Assembly: GCF_008153345.1 (NCBI RefSeq)
Contig: NZ_CP042818.1
Location: forward strand, 434,001 to 498,000
DNA: 64,000 nt
Origin: Treponema phagedenis
Lineage (GTDB): Bacteria > Spirochaetota > Spirochaetia > Treponematales > Treponemataceae
Direction of reading: 5' to 3'
Notes under the pieces: generated by a model
Databases searched by the model: none
What the model saw: only the letters and a program-made list of their open reading frames with translations
What the model was told of the DNA's origin: nothing
Made by a program: the position numbers and the translations under genes
Part shown: one piece after another, positions 24,388 through 33,551 of the stretch
Position numbering within the stretch: position 1 is the first letter of the stretch
Layout of the letters: each line of letters opens with the position of its first letter

Positions 24388-26073
24388 TTAATAAACTGCA
24401 ATAACCTTCGGCGTGCGCCACAAAGAAGTATACGCTGAAATACTCGGGGTCGTTTCTTCCCAAATTGTGCGAAGAGCATAGCTCCTTTTGCCCGAAACAA
24501 TTCTTCCGTTTGAAATCATCGGAGTTTGTCTTTGTATTCCTCTTGAAAAGGCAATATGAAATGCATCAATGTTGCCAAAATACCAATTTTTTTTATCCTG
24601 AACTCCGGAATCAAAAGGCATGTTACAAGCTAGCCCTAAATCAACCGGAATCCAGCCAAACCCTTCCAGATAAAATTCAGCCCACCAGTGCAAATATGTA
24701 TTTTTATTTGAATCAATAACAATTCCTGCGGTTGGTACCGAGGGGATCCCCGCCGCTCGGGTAAGAGCGCAAAAAAGCAGACTCATATCATAAGCATCTG
24801 CAAGTTTTGATTCTAAGGCAGCAATAATAGGTTTTCCGGCATCTTCAGGATTCCCCTGTTTAGGTTTTATATTGTTTAATAAAAAAGTATATATTTTTTT
24901 TGCTTTTAAATACGGATTTCTTTCATTTTTAACAATTGATTGAGATTGCTTTTGAATAACTTCATCATTTGCGGGAATAAAAGTATCGGAAGCGGTGTAT
25001 GCGGCATAAAGTGGTTCATTCATTTTTGCATTAATTCTAACCGCTGCTGGATTTATTTTTGTTTCAACTTTATAGCGATCAAGCATATACTCCTGTCGAA
25101 TTCTGATGTTGGTACCTTCTTCAAGATCGCTAAAGCGGTGTAAAGTAGAATCTTGGAAATTTTCCACAAAGGGCTTCGGTTTGATTGAAAGAATTGAAAT
25201 ATTATTTTGCACTCCTGTTATCGGAGGGATTGGCATGCGTATAAAAAACGTATTCGGTTTTGACGCAACAATATTTGAAATCTCAATTTCTTCCACAACC
25301 TGATAGCTGCGTTTATCGGTATAAATTTTAGAGCCGACCCTGTTTTTAAGCTTAAAAGGATAGGGATTGCTTGTCCCTTGATCTGTAATGATAAAAATAT
25401 TCCCCGAACTCGCTCCATCGGGAACCCGAATTCGCAACTCTCGGTCGCTCCAATAATCATAATCAAAGTTAACGGGTGAACAAATAGCACCGTTTATTGA
25501 CGGATGATCCGAAAGTTTTACTGTTTTATTAAGAATTTCATTTGCAGCAGTAAAAACAACGAGAGCGCCGTTTCTTGCGGTTCCGAAATTTTTACCGTAT
25601 AAAGAGATTATTTTTCCTATTTCAGCGGCATCGGTATTGCTGCTCTCGATTTGAGGCTGCAAAAAAACATTTTTTTTATGGTGATAGGCAGGCAACATAT
25701 CCGTGTCCGCCAAAAATTTCAGATTGCTTGATTTTCCGTTTACATGTACCGATAAAAGTTTTTCATGACTTGCCTCGGGAACGGTAAAACTGATAGAAGA
25801 ATTATTCCATTGTCGGCACGTTGCGGAAGCTAATTTCTGGTCGCCGATTTTAATCCATGTAAAATCGGAGGGTTCCCCGAAATGTTCTCCGTAAATAGTA
25901 ATTTCTTGTCCGCGAGTAAAAAGCTCCGGTTTTATTTCCGTTATGACAGGTTTTTTTTTAATTAAAGAGATAAAAAAAGAAAAACCTCCTCCAATTACCG
26001 CAAGAGTAAAAATAAGCATGAAAAACCGAAAAAGAGGAGATTTCCTAAAAAGACGAGAAAAATTACTACTCAT
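24388..26073 (-). CDS. IPT/TIG and transglutaminase-fold exported protein, catalytic Cys apparently replaced
   Basis: 561 residues: a cytoplasmic start, a membrane segment at 16-38, two IPT/TIG-like immunoglobulin domains (ITEIKPELFTRGQEITIYG, about 45-120, and IGKIISLYGKNFG, about 150-240), a linker, and a transglutaminase-like domain from about 385. The last contains RAAGIPSVPTAG and HWWAEFYLEGFGWIPVDLG, giving His462 and Asp478 of the usual triad. The cysteine expected 12 residues before Arg439 is Ala427, so enzymatic activity is doubtful. It is the third gene of the sigma / anti-sigma operon and probably works outside the membrane as a binding or sensing domain. No strong ribosome site precedes its ATG. 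Confidence 0.8.
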   Translation of the reverse strand: MSSNFSRLFRKSPLFRFFMLIFTLAVIGGGFSFFISLIKKKPVITEIKPELFTRGQEITIYGEHFGEPSDFTWIKIGDQKLASATCRQWNNSSISFTVPEASHEKLLSVHVNGKSSNLKFLADTDMLPAYHHKKNVFLQPQIESSNTDAAEIGKIISLYGKNFGTARNGALVVFTAANEILNKTVKLSDHPSINGAICSPVNFDYDYWSDRELRIRVPDGASSGNIFIITDQGTSNPYPFKLKNRVGSKIYTDKRSYQVVEEIEISNIVASKPNTFFIRMPIPPITGVQNNISILSIKPKPFVENFQDSTLHRFSDLEEGTNIRIRQEYMLDRYKVETKINPAAVRINAKMNEPLYAAYTASDTFIPANDEVIQKQSQSIVKNERNPYLKAKKIYTFLLNNIKPKQGNPEDAGKPIIAALESKLADAYDMSLLFCALTRAAGIPSVPTAGIVIDSNKNTYLHWWAEFYLEGFGWIPVDLGLACNMPFDSGVQDKKNWYFGNIDAFHIAFSRGIQRQTPMISNGRIVSGKRSYALRTIWEETTPSISAYTSLWRTPKVIAVY

Positions 26074-26083
26074 TTGCTATTCG

Positions 26084-26797
26084 CTATTTACCAAAAGAAT
26101 AATTTGTAACAAGCGTTTGAGTATTATCCTCGTTGTTAAAATGATTTAAAGATCGTAACTTTGTAATCGGTAGCCTGATAATCACCATTTGATCATCATT
26201 AAAATTCTTATTATTTATTCCGTAAAGCTTGGCAAAATCGCCTACCGTAAATGCGACAGTCTGATTTGAAGCCGCCTGTTTTGTAATTGAGTTTAACGGT
26301 AAATCTCGGCTGTATAATGATTTTTTTACCGCAAGTTCATGAATTGGTAAACTATTTGAGTTACCGTAAAAAAAGGCGCTGGGAACAATCGGTTTGAAAT
26401 CCGATTCTACAGCAATAAACTCATCCGGCACATTTTTTTTAGCAAAAAACAAAAGCGGAGAGCATACTGCCAATAATAAGGCAGCGGCTGCTATCGTTGG
26501 TAAAGGTATCTTGACAGAACGGTGAAGCCACGAATCTTCATAGGAAAATTTAGAAGAATATCGTGCAAGTAAAACATCTTGCCGCTTGATACTCAATTTT
26601 TCAAAAGAAGCTGTAAGGTCTATAGCAGGAGTTTCTCCTGCTTGTTGCATGACATCATGGAGTTTTTGATATGCTGAAAAAGTTTTTGAGCAGTCTGAAC
26701 ACCGCCCAATATGATCTTCCAGTTTTTCTTTCCATGGAGAGGGGACTTCTCCGTCACTGTATGCGGAAAATAATTCTTTGTCAGGGCATATAGACAT
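26084..26797 (-). CDS. Zinc-finger anti-sigma factor
   Basis: 237 residues. The N-terminal ZAS-type finger reads CPDKELFSAYSDGEVP followed by H-x3-C-x2-C (HIGRCSDC, residues about 29-36), which in related proteins clamps an ECF sigma factor. A single hydrophobic segment near 100-118 (AAAALLLAVCSPLLFFA) would anchor it in the membrane, leaving about 115 residues outside. The ATG overlaps the end of the sigma gene by 17 bases, the normal arrangement for a cognate pair. The signal that releases the sigma factor is unknown. Confidence 0.88.
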   Translation of the reverse strand: MSICPDKELFSAYSDGEVPSPWKEKLEDHIGRCSDCSKTFSAYQKLHDVMQQAGETPAIDLTASFEKLSIKRQDVLLARYSSKFSYEDSWLHRSVKIPLPTIAAAALLLAVCSPLLFFAKKNVPDEFIAVESDFKPIVPSAFFYGNSNSLPIHELAVKKSLYSRDLPLNSITKQAASNQTVAFTVGDFAKLYGINNKNFNDDQMVIIRLPITKLRSLNHFNNEDNTQTLVTNYSFGK

Positions 26798-27323
26798 CTG
26801 TTTCTCCTATATATTTTGCTAATTGTTCTCGCGCTCTGAACACGCGAACTTTTACATTTCCTTCAGTAATACCTAAAATTCTGCCTATCTCTTTGTAATT
26901 AAGATCGCCGTATTCTTTTAATTGTAATACAATCCTTAACTTTATCGGCAGCTTCTCTAATGCAAGTTGAACGGTATTTACTGTTTCTTCTTTTAATACA
27001 GTAATTTCACCGGATTCCGACTTGCGGACATCTTCTTTCAAAGCTTTTTCATATGCTTTACGTTCGCGCGTTCTACGGTTTGCATAATTTAACGAAGCAT
27101 TTTTGACAACCCGAATAAGCCAATATTTTGAATCATTAATAGACGGGAATTCCATGTTTTTTTCCATCATCTTTATTAATGCATCGTGGCAAATATCCTC
27201 TGCCGCATCTTCTTCCCGTACAATATTGTATACAACCTTATATAATACCGGCATAACGGAATCATAGATTAATCTAAAATCATTTTCATCCGCTGCCCTC
27301 AGCGTCTTCTCTGAACCAAACAA
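26781..27323 (-). CDS. ECF-family RNA polymerase sigma factor
   Basis: About 180 residues from TTG 27323 just after GGAGGG; the TTG four codons upstream lies within the ribosome site. Region 2 reads LIYDSVMPVLYKVVYNIV, EDAAEDICHDALIKMM and KYWLIRVVKNASLNYANRR, and region 4 is ALEKLPIKLRIVLQLKEYG then YKEIGRILGITEGNVKVRVF. Region 3 is absent, as in all ECF sigmas. It heads an operon with the anti-sigma factor and the IPT-transglutaminase protein, so those downstream genes probably define its envelope-related stimulus. Confidence 0.95.
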   Translation of the reverse strand: MFGSEKTLRAADENDFRLIYDSVMPVLYKVVYNIVREEDAAEDICHDALIKMMEKNMEFPSINDSKYWLIRVVKNASLNYANRRTRERKAYEKALKEDVRKSESGEITVLKEETVNTVQLALEKLPIKLRIVLQLKEYGDLNYKEIGRILGITEGNVKVRVFRAREQLAKYIGETDVYMP

Positions 27324-27386
27324 ATTACCCTCCAAAATGTTACATCACAAAAGTGAGTATAGCTTCCCTGTCGTCCTTCTCTTGCT

Positions 27387-27408
27387 AAAAACTGCCGATT
27401 TTTTCGGC
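27387..27408 (-). terminator. Intrinsic terminator of cysS
   Basis: On the minus strand GCCGA (27408-27404) and TCGGC (27398-27394) close a short A-rich loop and are followed by AGTTTTT. It lies 70 bases after the cysS stop and before the sigma gene start. Confidence 0.65.
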
Positions 27409-27478
27409 ACGGAACAATAACAGTTATATTGCATTAAAAATTACCGTTTTTTAACAGTTCAACTTTACAGAAGGTAAT

Positions 27479-28939
27479 CTATATTCTTTTCCAAACGGTC
27501 CCTTTCGGTGTATCTTCAAGTATTATTCCTTTCGTACGCAACTCGTCCCGAATTTCATCTGCACGTTGATAGTTTTTTGCGTTTTTCGCATCAGTTCTTT
27601 CTTGTATCAGCGTTAAAATGCTCTGCTCATCCATTGCGGATTCTTGCTTGTTGCTGTTCGACTCCGATTTTTCAAAAAGATTTAAGCCAAAAATCTGATC
27701 AAAAATTGAAAGTGTTTTTAATCGGTCTTCAGCGGAAATTGTTTTGTCTTTTATAAGTTGTTGCATTTCAGAAATGGCACGCGGAGTTGATAAGTCATCT
27801 TCAAGAGCTTGCACAAAAGACTCAAAATACGGTAATGCAGGAGAATTCCGAAGCAGTTTTTCGGCATCGGAAGCGGATATTTTTTCTTCAATGAGAGAAA
27901 GATTTTCTATACCGCTTTTAAGATTTTCAATTCGCTGCTGAAGGCTTTTCCGCGCATTTTTTGCGGTTTCCATTGCTTCCCATGAAAAGGTAAGTTGACT
28001 TCGGTAATGTCCTCCCAAAAGTAAAAAACGGTAGTCTATCGGATCAAACCCTTTATCAATTACCGCTTGTAATGTAATAAACTCTCCGCTTGATTTTGAC
28101 ATTTTCCCTTTATTCATAACAAGGAATTCATTGTGCATCCAATATTTTACCCAAGGTTTGCCGGTTGCGCCTTCCGACTGCGCTATTTCATTTGTGTGGT
28201 GAATACGTATATGATCAATCCCGCCGGAGTGAATCTCAAATTGTTCTCCGAGATATTTCATACTCATTGCTGAGCATTCAATATGCCATCCCGGATACCC
28301 CTTGCCCCAAGGAGAATCCCATAAAAGAGCTTGATTTTCAAATTTGCTCTGTGTAAACCAAAGCACAAAATCGTGCGGATTTTTTTTATTTTTATCAATA
28401 GCAACACGGGCTCCCGCCTTTAACTCATCAAGGGTAAAACCCGCCATTTTCCCGTAATCCGGAAAGGTAGAAATATCGTAATATAAATTGCCTTCTGAAA
28501 AATAGGTATGCCCGCGCTCTTCAAGCCTTTTTATAAGGGCTATCATTTCGGGGATATGATCGGTTGCTTTACAGACAATAGTCGGTTTTAATATATTCAG
28601 CCGCTCAGTATCGGTAAAGAAAGCTTTAGTGTAATAATCCGCAATTTGCATTACCGACTTGCCGCGTTCTTTTGCAGATTTAACCATTTTGTCTTCCCCC
28701 TCGTCATTATCACCCGAGAGGTGCCCGACATCGGTAATATTCATAACATGTGTAACATCATAGCCCAAAAAGGATAGAGTTCGTGTTAGGATATCCTGAA
28801 AAACATAGGCGCGCAAATTACCGATATGCGCATAATTATAAACAGTTGGACCGCAACCGTAAAACCCGACCTTCATTCCGCTGAGCGGCTTAAATTCTTC
28901 AATTTTTTTCCCTAATGTATTATACACTCGTAATGACAT
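27479..28939 (-). CDS. cysS: Cysteinyl-tRNA synthetase
   Basis: 486 residues from ATG 28939, 6 bases after GGAG; a TTG four codons upstream is part of that ribosome site. The class I catalytic core shows the zinc and HIGH region GFYGCGPTVYNYAHIGN near 27-43, the Cys-activating WHIECSAMSMKYLG near 218, HTNEIAQSEGATGKPW near 245 and the signature GKMSKSSGEFITL near 280. The helical DALR-like and C-terminal tRNA-binding parts follow. It charges tRNA-Cys. Divergent from murB, with a terminator downstream, so it seems to be a single-gene unit. Confidence 0.97.
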   Translation of the reverse strand: MSLRVYNTLGKKIEEFKPLSGMKVGFYGCGPTVYNYAHIGNLRAYVFQDILTRTLSFLGYDVTHVMNITDVGHLSGDNDEGEDKMVKSAKERGKSVMQIADYYTKAFFTDTERLNILKPTIVCKATDHIPEMIALIKRLEERGHTYFSEGNLYYDISTFPDYGKMAGFTLDELKAGARVAIDKNKKNPHDFVLWFTQSKFENQALLWDSPWGKGYPGWHIECSAMSMKYLGEQFEIHSGGIDHIRIHHTNEIAQSEGATGKPWVKYWMHNEFLVMNKGKMSKSSGEFITLQAVIDKGFDPIDYRFLLLGGHYRSQLTFSWEAMETAKNARKSLQQRIENLKSGIENLSLIEEKISASDAEKLLRNSPALPYFESFVQALEDDLSTPRAISEMQQLIKDKTISAEDRLKTLSIFDQIFGLNLFEKSESNSNKQESAMDEQSILTLIQERTDAKNAKNYQRADEIRDELRTKGIILEDTPKGTVWKRI

Positions 28940-29046
28940 AATTTTCTCCAATCATTTAAAATTAAAAGTGCTTTTTACGTTATTTAAAACTTTTAAAACT
29001 GTCGCATACTGTTACAATTCTCACTTTTATTATATACTAATTTTCT

Positions 29047-30009
29047 ATGCCTATTTTACGAGAAATACCGAAAAAGTGCAAGTTCCGACATTTATTGCGT
29101 TTTAATGTTCCTCTGGCGGAAAAAACAGGTTTCCGAACCGGTGGCATTGCAGATGTATATTTTGAGCCGACCTCCATAGAAGAGTTAGACACCGCAATTT
29201 GTTATTTTTTTGAAGAAAACATCCCTGTTTCGATAATCGGAGGTGGAACAAATATTTTAGTAGCCGATAAAGGAATAAGAGGGGTGGTTGTTTCTTTGCA
29301 AAAGCTACGTACAATTCAAACGGAAAAACTAACAGACGGCGGCTTTTTAGTAACAGCCGAGTCCGGTGTTTTAATGCAAGAATTGATTGATTTTTGTATT
29401 GCACAAGAGTTCGCAGGTTTGGAAAATTTTGGCGGTCTTCCAGGCACTGTTGGCGGTGCGGCCTATATGAATGCGCGATGCTATGAAAAATCGATTTCCG
29501 ATGTATTTTACAGTGCCAGAACACTGTCTTTTTTTGAAAAAAGATGTATACTGGATGAAGTAAAATATCATAAGGAAGATTGGGATTATAAAAAATCCCC
29601 TTTTCAAACGGAAGATGGAGTCAAATTGGGGTATAATCGTCCGATAATCCTTTCAGTAAGTTTTTTACTTACGCAAGGAATAAAGAAAGAGATTGAAGCT
29701 CTTGCACAGGAAAAACTTGCCGATAGAACTACAAAAGGACATTTTCGGGCACCGTCCGGAGGAAGTACTTTTAAAAACAATAGAAATTTCGGAAAGCCTT
29801 CCGGAAAGATTATTGATGAAGCGGGACTTCGCGGCTTACGAGTTGGAGGAGCCCAAGTTGCACCTTGGCATGGCAATTTTATTATAAATGAACACAATGC
29901 CACGGCAGCGGATATTCGCACGTTAATAGAAACAGTACAAAGGAAAATTTTTGAATCGAATGGTATTAGACTTGAGCCTGAAATATTATATGCAGGAGAA
30001 TGGAATTAA
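29047..30009 (+). CDS. murB: UDP-N-acetylenolpyruvoylglucosamine reductase
   Basis: 320 residues. The FAD-binding part includes FRTGGIADVYFEP at about 30-42, IIGGGTNILVADKGIRGVV near 70 and FGGLPGTVGGAAYMNARCY near 130. The catalytic serine lies in PSGGSTFKNN near 235, and the C-terminal glutamate in IRLEPEILYAGEW at the end. It makes UDP-MurNAc for peptidoglycan. No ribosome site precedes the ATG. TATACT at 29033-29038 ends eight bases upstream, so the mRNA may be leaderless or nearly so. Divergent from cysS. Confidence 0.95.
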   Translation: MPILREIPKKCKFRHLLRFNVPLAEKTGFRTGGIADVYFEPTSIEELDTAICYFFEENIPVSIIGGGTNILVADKGIRGVVVSLQKLRTIQTEKLTDGGFLVTAESGVLMQELIDFCIAQEFAGLENFGGLPGTVGGAAYMNARCYEKSISDVFYSARTLSFFEKRCILDEVKYHKEDWDYKKSPFQTEDGVKLGYNRPIILSVSFLLTQGIKKEIEALAQEKLADRTTKGHFRAPSGGSTFKNNRNFGKPSGKIIDEAGLRGLRVGGAQVAPWHGNFIINEHNATAADIRTLIETVQRKIFESNGIRLEPEILYAGEWN

Positions 30010-30069
30010 AATCTTACAAGTTAAAACGGGATTCTTCATAGAAGAATTCATTTGAAAGGAGACGGATAA

Positions 30070-31317
30070 TTGTTACGGTTGTCTTTTGTTAATTTTAAGA
30101 AAGGGTCATACATTCTAATAGAAGGAAAAACCGATACTGATCGTTTTTATATTATTCAAAGCGGAAACGTACAAATAGCCAAACAAATTGAGGTTGTGGC
30201 TGAAGAAGGCGGCAGTGTATTGGGGCCGGGTGACTTTTTGGGCGTTATTGCCTGTATGGCACGGCATAACCAAATTGAGACAGCGATCGCGATAACGGAT
30301 GTAGTACTCATCGCCGTCCGCTATGATCAGTTTTCGGAACTTATTGAAAAAAACACCCCGGTTGCAATGAAAATTATTTACTCATTTACAAAGAAAATGC
30401 GCTATTTAGATGAAGCTCTTACCCGTATTACCTTGAAGAAAAATATTGATATGGATGTTTCGCATCTTTTTACCATCGGTGAATATTATTTGCGAATGTC
30501 CAAATTTGAGCTTGCGCTCTATGCATATTTTCATTATTTAAAAGAAAGTCCTGAAGGGACGTATGCGGATGCTGCGCGAAAACGATTTATGGCAATCAAA
30601 TCAATGGGGGTCAAAGTTTCCATAGATATGTTGGAGCCGAATACCAAAGAAATGACTCGTGTTTACGATCGGGAAGCAATGATTTTTTGCGAATGTCAAC
30701 CGGGAGCGGAACTGTATATTATTCAAAAAGGGCATGTAAAAATAACCAAAATTGTTGACAATGACGAGGTGCTTTTAGCGGTACTGAAAGAAGGTGATAT
30801 GTTTGGAGAAATGGCTTTGCTTGAAAATAAGCCACGCTCTGCAAGTGCTATTGCAACCGCCGGCGGTTGTCAACTTTTAGCGGTAAACCGAAATAACTTT
30901 AACCAAATGGTTGCAACTCAACCGCAGCTTATTGCCCGTCTTACCACAACACTGGCAGACAGAATCTGGGTAATGTACAAACAGCTTGCTAACACCTGTA
31001 TCAGAGATACAACAGAAAAAATGTATGATATGCTTGCAATCCAGCTTGAGAAAGCGCGGAGCAAACCTGAAGCAGGCAAAACTCATACGTTTAACTTTGG
31101 TCCTGTGGAGTTGGCAAATATGTGCGGTATACCGAAAAACATGGTAGCGCAAGCAGTTTCAGACTTTTTAGGTGAGCCGATTATTCGTTGTGTTGATGAT
31201 AAGATATCCGTTACCGATGAGCTTGAACTTATGAAGCAGGCGGCCTATTTTAAAAAGATGCAAGTCATTGAGCGCTCACGCAAAGATGCGAAAAACAAAC
31301 CCTCATCTTATTGGTAA
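30070..31317 (+). CDS. Crp/Fnr-related protein with two cyclic-nucleotide-binding domains
   Basis: 415 residues from TTG 30070, 8 bases after AAAGGAGA. Domain 1 (about 10-115) has KGSYILIEGKTDTDRFYIIQ and VLGPGDFLGVIACM. A helical linker (about 130-190) follows, then domain 2 (about 200-310) with the better phosphate-binding cassette DMFGEMALLENKPRSASAIA, where E and R are the usual cyclic-nucleotide contacts. The C-terminal 100 residues include VELANMCGIPKNMVAQAVSD, a winged-helix-like element. It may be a transcription factor with one degenerate and one working sensor domain. A hairpin at 30031-30047 sits between murB and this gene. Confidence 0.85.
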   Translation: MLRLSFVNFKKGSYILIEGKTDTDRFYIIQSGNVQIAKQIEVVAEEGGSVLGPGDFLGVIACMARHNQIETAIAITDVVLIAVRYDQFSELIEKNTPVAMKIIYSFTKKMRYLDEALTRITLKKNIDMDVSHLFTIGEYYLRMSKFELALYAYFHYLKESPEGTYADAARKRFMAIKSMGVKVSIDMLEPNTKEMTRVYDREAMIFCECQPGAELYIIQKGHVKITKIVDNDEVLLAVLKEGDMFGEMALLENKPRSASAIATAGGCQLLAVNRNNFNQMVATQPQLIARLTTTLADRIWVMYKQLANTCIRDTTEKMYDMLAIQLEKARSKPEAGKTHTFNFGPVELANMCGIPKNMVAQAVSDFLGEPIIRCVDDKISVTDELELMKQAAYFKKMQVIERSRKDAKNKPSSYW

Positions 31318-31325
31318 GGTAGTCT

Positions 31326-31919
31326 ATGAAAAAATGTTTTTTATATACGGTGATTTTTCTTTTCTTTACGGTGTTTCTTATTGCGGATTCAGAAGCATTG
31401 ATTACCGAACCTGTAGATAGTGAAGAAACGGAAAGCACTGAAAATACCACAATAGAAGAGCTTTCTGCCGAATACCGCGGAATTTCTTTGGGAATGAATG
31501 TTAGTGCCGTTAAGGAACTCTTAAAAAAAGATCCAATATTCGGCTATAAAGGCGACCGAGATATTTCTCTTTTACCAAGTGAAAATCGCACCCTTATCGA
31601 AACCTCGGGCTCTTTTTTTATCTCCCGCAGCTGGCTGCAGTTTTATCAGGACAGTTTATACGCCATGTCTTTTAAACTTAACACGGATAAACTTGATTAT
31701 TACTCAATTTACACAAATCTTGTAAAAAAATACGGAGAACCACATTCGCTTAATCCTCAACGAGCTATTTGGGAAAACGATTCGGTTCGCCTTATTCTGG
31801 AGCGACCCTTGCTTATTAAATATATTGATGTAAAAGTATTTAATGATTTGATTCAGCAAAATACCGTAGAAAAAGCAAAAACAGAGATTAACCGTGAGAA
31901 TTTTATCAATAGTTTTTAG
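31326..31919 (+). CDS. Exported protein of unknown function
   Basis: 197 residues with a signal peptide (MKKCFLYTVIFLFFTVFLIA, cleavage probably after ADS or soon after). The mature part begins with an acidic Glu/Thr-rich stretch and continues as an alpha/beta domain (YRGISLGMNVSAVKELL, SWLQFYQDSLYAMSF, YTNLVKKYGEPHSLNP) reminiscent of small periplasmic proteins that measure or bind a partner. No family is named with confidence. It follows the cyclic-nucleotide gene by eight bases and overlaps the DUF192 gene by 26 bases, so all three are probably one transcript. Confidence 0.75.
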   Translation: MKKCFLYTVIFLFFTVFLIADSEALITEPVDSEETESTENTTIEELSAEYRGISLGMNVSAVKELLKKDPIFGYKGDRDISLLPSENRTLIETSGSFFISRSWLQFYQDSLYAMSFKLNTDKLDYYSIYTNLVKKYGEPHSLNPQRAIWENDSVRLILERPLLIKYIDVKVFNDLIQQNTVEKAKTEINRENFINSF

Positions 31920-32349
31920 TTGTATAACGATTTATGCAGCCTGTGCAGCGGAAAAAAAACTGCACACAGAAGTTATTCATATCATCAATTCGCAGGGAAT
32001 ATCCAAGACGCTTATTGTCGAACTTGCCCGCACACAGGCGGAACAAGAACGAGGGTTTATGGAACGCACTGAAATTCCTGACGGCACCGGTATGCTCTTT
32101 GTGTATCAAAAGGATTCTGTTCTTCACTTTTGGATGAAAAACACTCCGCATCCTCTTTCAATTGCCTATGTTGATTCTAAAGGAAAAATCAGAGAAATTC
32201 GATCTCTCAAACCATTCAGCCTTGAACCGATATCAAGCAGCAGCTCCGTGCGCTATGCGTTGGAAGTACCGGAAGGCTGGTTTGAACGCAACGGCATAAA
32301 AAAAGGAGACAGCTTATCACAAGAAAGCCTTGCATTGTTACAACGCTAA
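31894..32349 (+). CDS. DUF192 family exported protein
   Basis: 151 residues from GTG 31894 inside the end of the previous gene. A short signal sequence (MRILSIVFSCITIYAACAA) is followed by the DUF192 domain: VELARTQAEQERGFMERTEI, GTGMLFVYQKDSVLHFWMKN, PLSIAYVDSKGKIREI and RYALEVPEGWFERNGIKKGD. The family is a small beta-barrel of unknown function common in spirochaetes and proteobacteria. The Cys near residue 17 might be lipidated. Confidence 0.9.
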   Translation: MRILSIVFSCITIYAACAAEKKLHTEVIHIINSQGISKTLIVELARTQAEQERGFMERTEIPDGTGMLFVYQKDSVLHFWMKNTPHPLSIAYVDSKGKIREIRSLKPFSLEPISSSSSVRYALEVPEGWFERNGIKKGDSLSQESLALLQR

Positions 32350-32596
32350 GCTGATGTTTTCCGGACTGCCGTTTGTAGTATTTATAATGATGGTATAAAA
32401 CATTACTGATTTCGATTTTATAAACCGATAAGATATTAAAGGAGAAGCTAAAACTTTTTGGATTAAGAAATGTTTTTTCTAAGAGTCAGAATTTTTTATC
32501 TCAATTGATAAAACGCATCTTTTGTTCATAATAGACACTAGGCACTGGAAAAGAAATTTTCTTTATGATACACTTAATAACCGATGAAGGATTAAT

Positions 32597-33409
32597 ATGA
32601 CAGTATTAACGGATACCGAGTTTAATAACTTTAAAACATTAATTTATAATGAAAGCGGTATAACATTCTCTGCAACAAACCGCCCCATTTTGGAAAATAG
32701 AATTCAGGAACGCTTGCGCGAAACCGGCATTTTAAAAGTAGAAGATTACTACAATAAAGTGCTTAAAGAGCAGGAAGAGCAAAAGGTGTTATTGGATTCT
32801 GTTACTACAAACTTAACCCGCTTTTTCAGAAACCAACCTCATTTTGATGCGCTCATAAACTACATTATTCCCGAACTCGTGAAAATAAAAAAAGCTCAAG
32901 GGAAAAATAAAATTCTGGTATGGAGCGCAGGTTGTTCAACAGGAGAAGAGCCTTATACCATTGCAATGATTTTGTATAGGTATTTGCCGAAGGAATTCAC
33001 TGCGGAAGTTTTAGCCTCTGATCTGTCGCTAAAATCACTTATGGTAGCAAAACAAGGGTTTTATCAAGAAAATAAGGTTGTCGGAGTACCTGAAGATTAT
33101 TTAACGGCTTATTTTAAAAAACAAGACAACGGATACCAGATTAATCCTGAAATCATGAGTATGGTAAAATTTGATTATCATAACTTAAAGCATGAACCGA
33201 ATAGACGCGGAATTGATATTCTTTTTTGCAGAAACGTACTCATTTATTTTGATGAGGCAGCTCAAAAAGCCGTGGTGAATCGATTTTATGATGCTATGTC
33301 GCCAAAGTCTTTTTTATTTATTGGGCATTCAGAATCTCTTTTTGGGATGAATACAAAATTTGAATTTTTGAAAACCGACTGGGCTTGTTTATATAAAAAA
33401 GATATTTAG
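32597..33409 (+). CDS. cheR: Chemotaxis protein methyltransferase CheR
   Basis: 270 residues. The N-terminal helical domain (FKTLIYNESGITFSATNRPI, LENRIQERLRETGI) precedes the SAM-binding domain: VTTNLTRFFRNQPHFDALI near 75-93, the motif VWSAGCSTGEEPYTIAMIL near 115, EVLASDLSLKSLMVAKQGFY near 145, IDILFCRNVLIYFDEAAQ near 208 and FLFIGHSESL. It methylates glutamates on chemoreceptors such as the two in this window. AAGGA lies 7 bases before the ATG. cheB follows 142 bases later. Confidence 0.96.
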   Translation: MTVLTDTEFNNFKTLIYNESGITFSATNRPILENRIQERLRETGILKVEDYYNKVLKEQEEQKVLLDSVTTNLTRFFRNQPHFDALINYIIPELVKIKKAQGKNKILVWSAGCSTGEEPYTIAMILYRYLPKEFTAEVLASDLSLKSLMVAKQGFYQENKVVGVPEDYLTAYFKKQDNGYQINPEIMSMVKFDYHNLKHEPNRRGIDILFCRNVLIYFDEAAQKAVVNRFYDAMSPKSFLFIGHSESLFGMNTKFEFLKTDWACLYKKDI

Positions 33410-33551
33410 CTTTTATGCGCAAATATCTTTAGTGAATTATACTGTCTGATTTTCTGTTTTAAACGGAAATGTTATATAAGTATAACTGTGGTTATATCGA
33501 ATCCTTGCGCAGTGCCGCAAGATCGGCAATAAATATGATGGAGTTTTTCTT

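Noticed and set aside
32440-32590. Short open frame after AAAGGAGAAG before cheR
   Set aside because: It encodes only about a dozen residues, with the start too far from the ribosome-like sequence.
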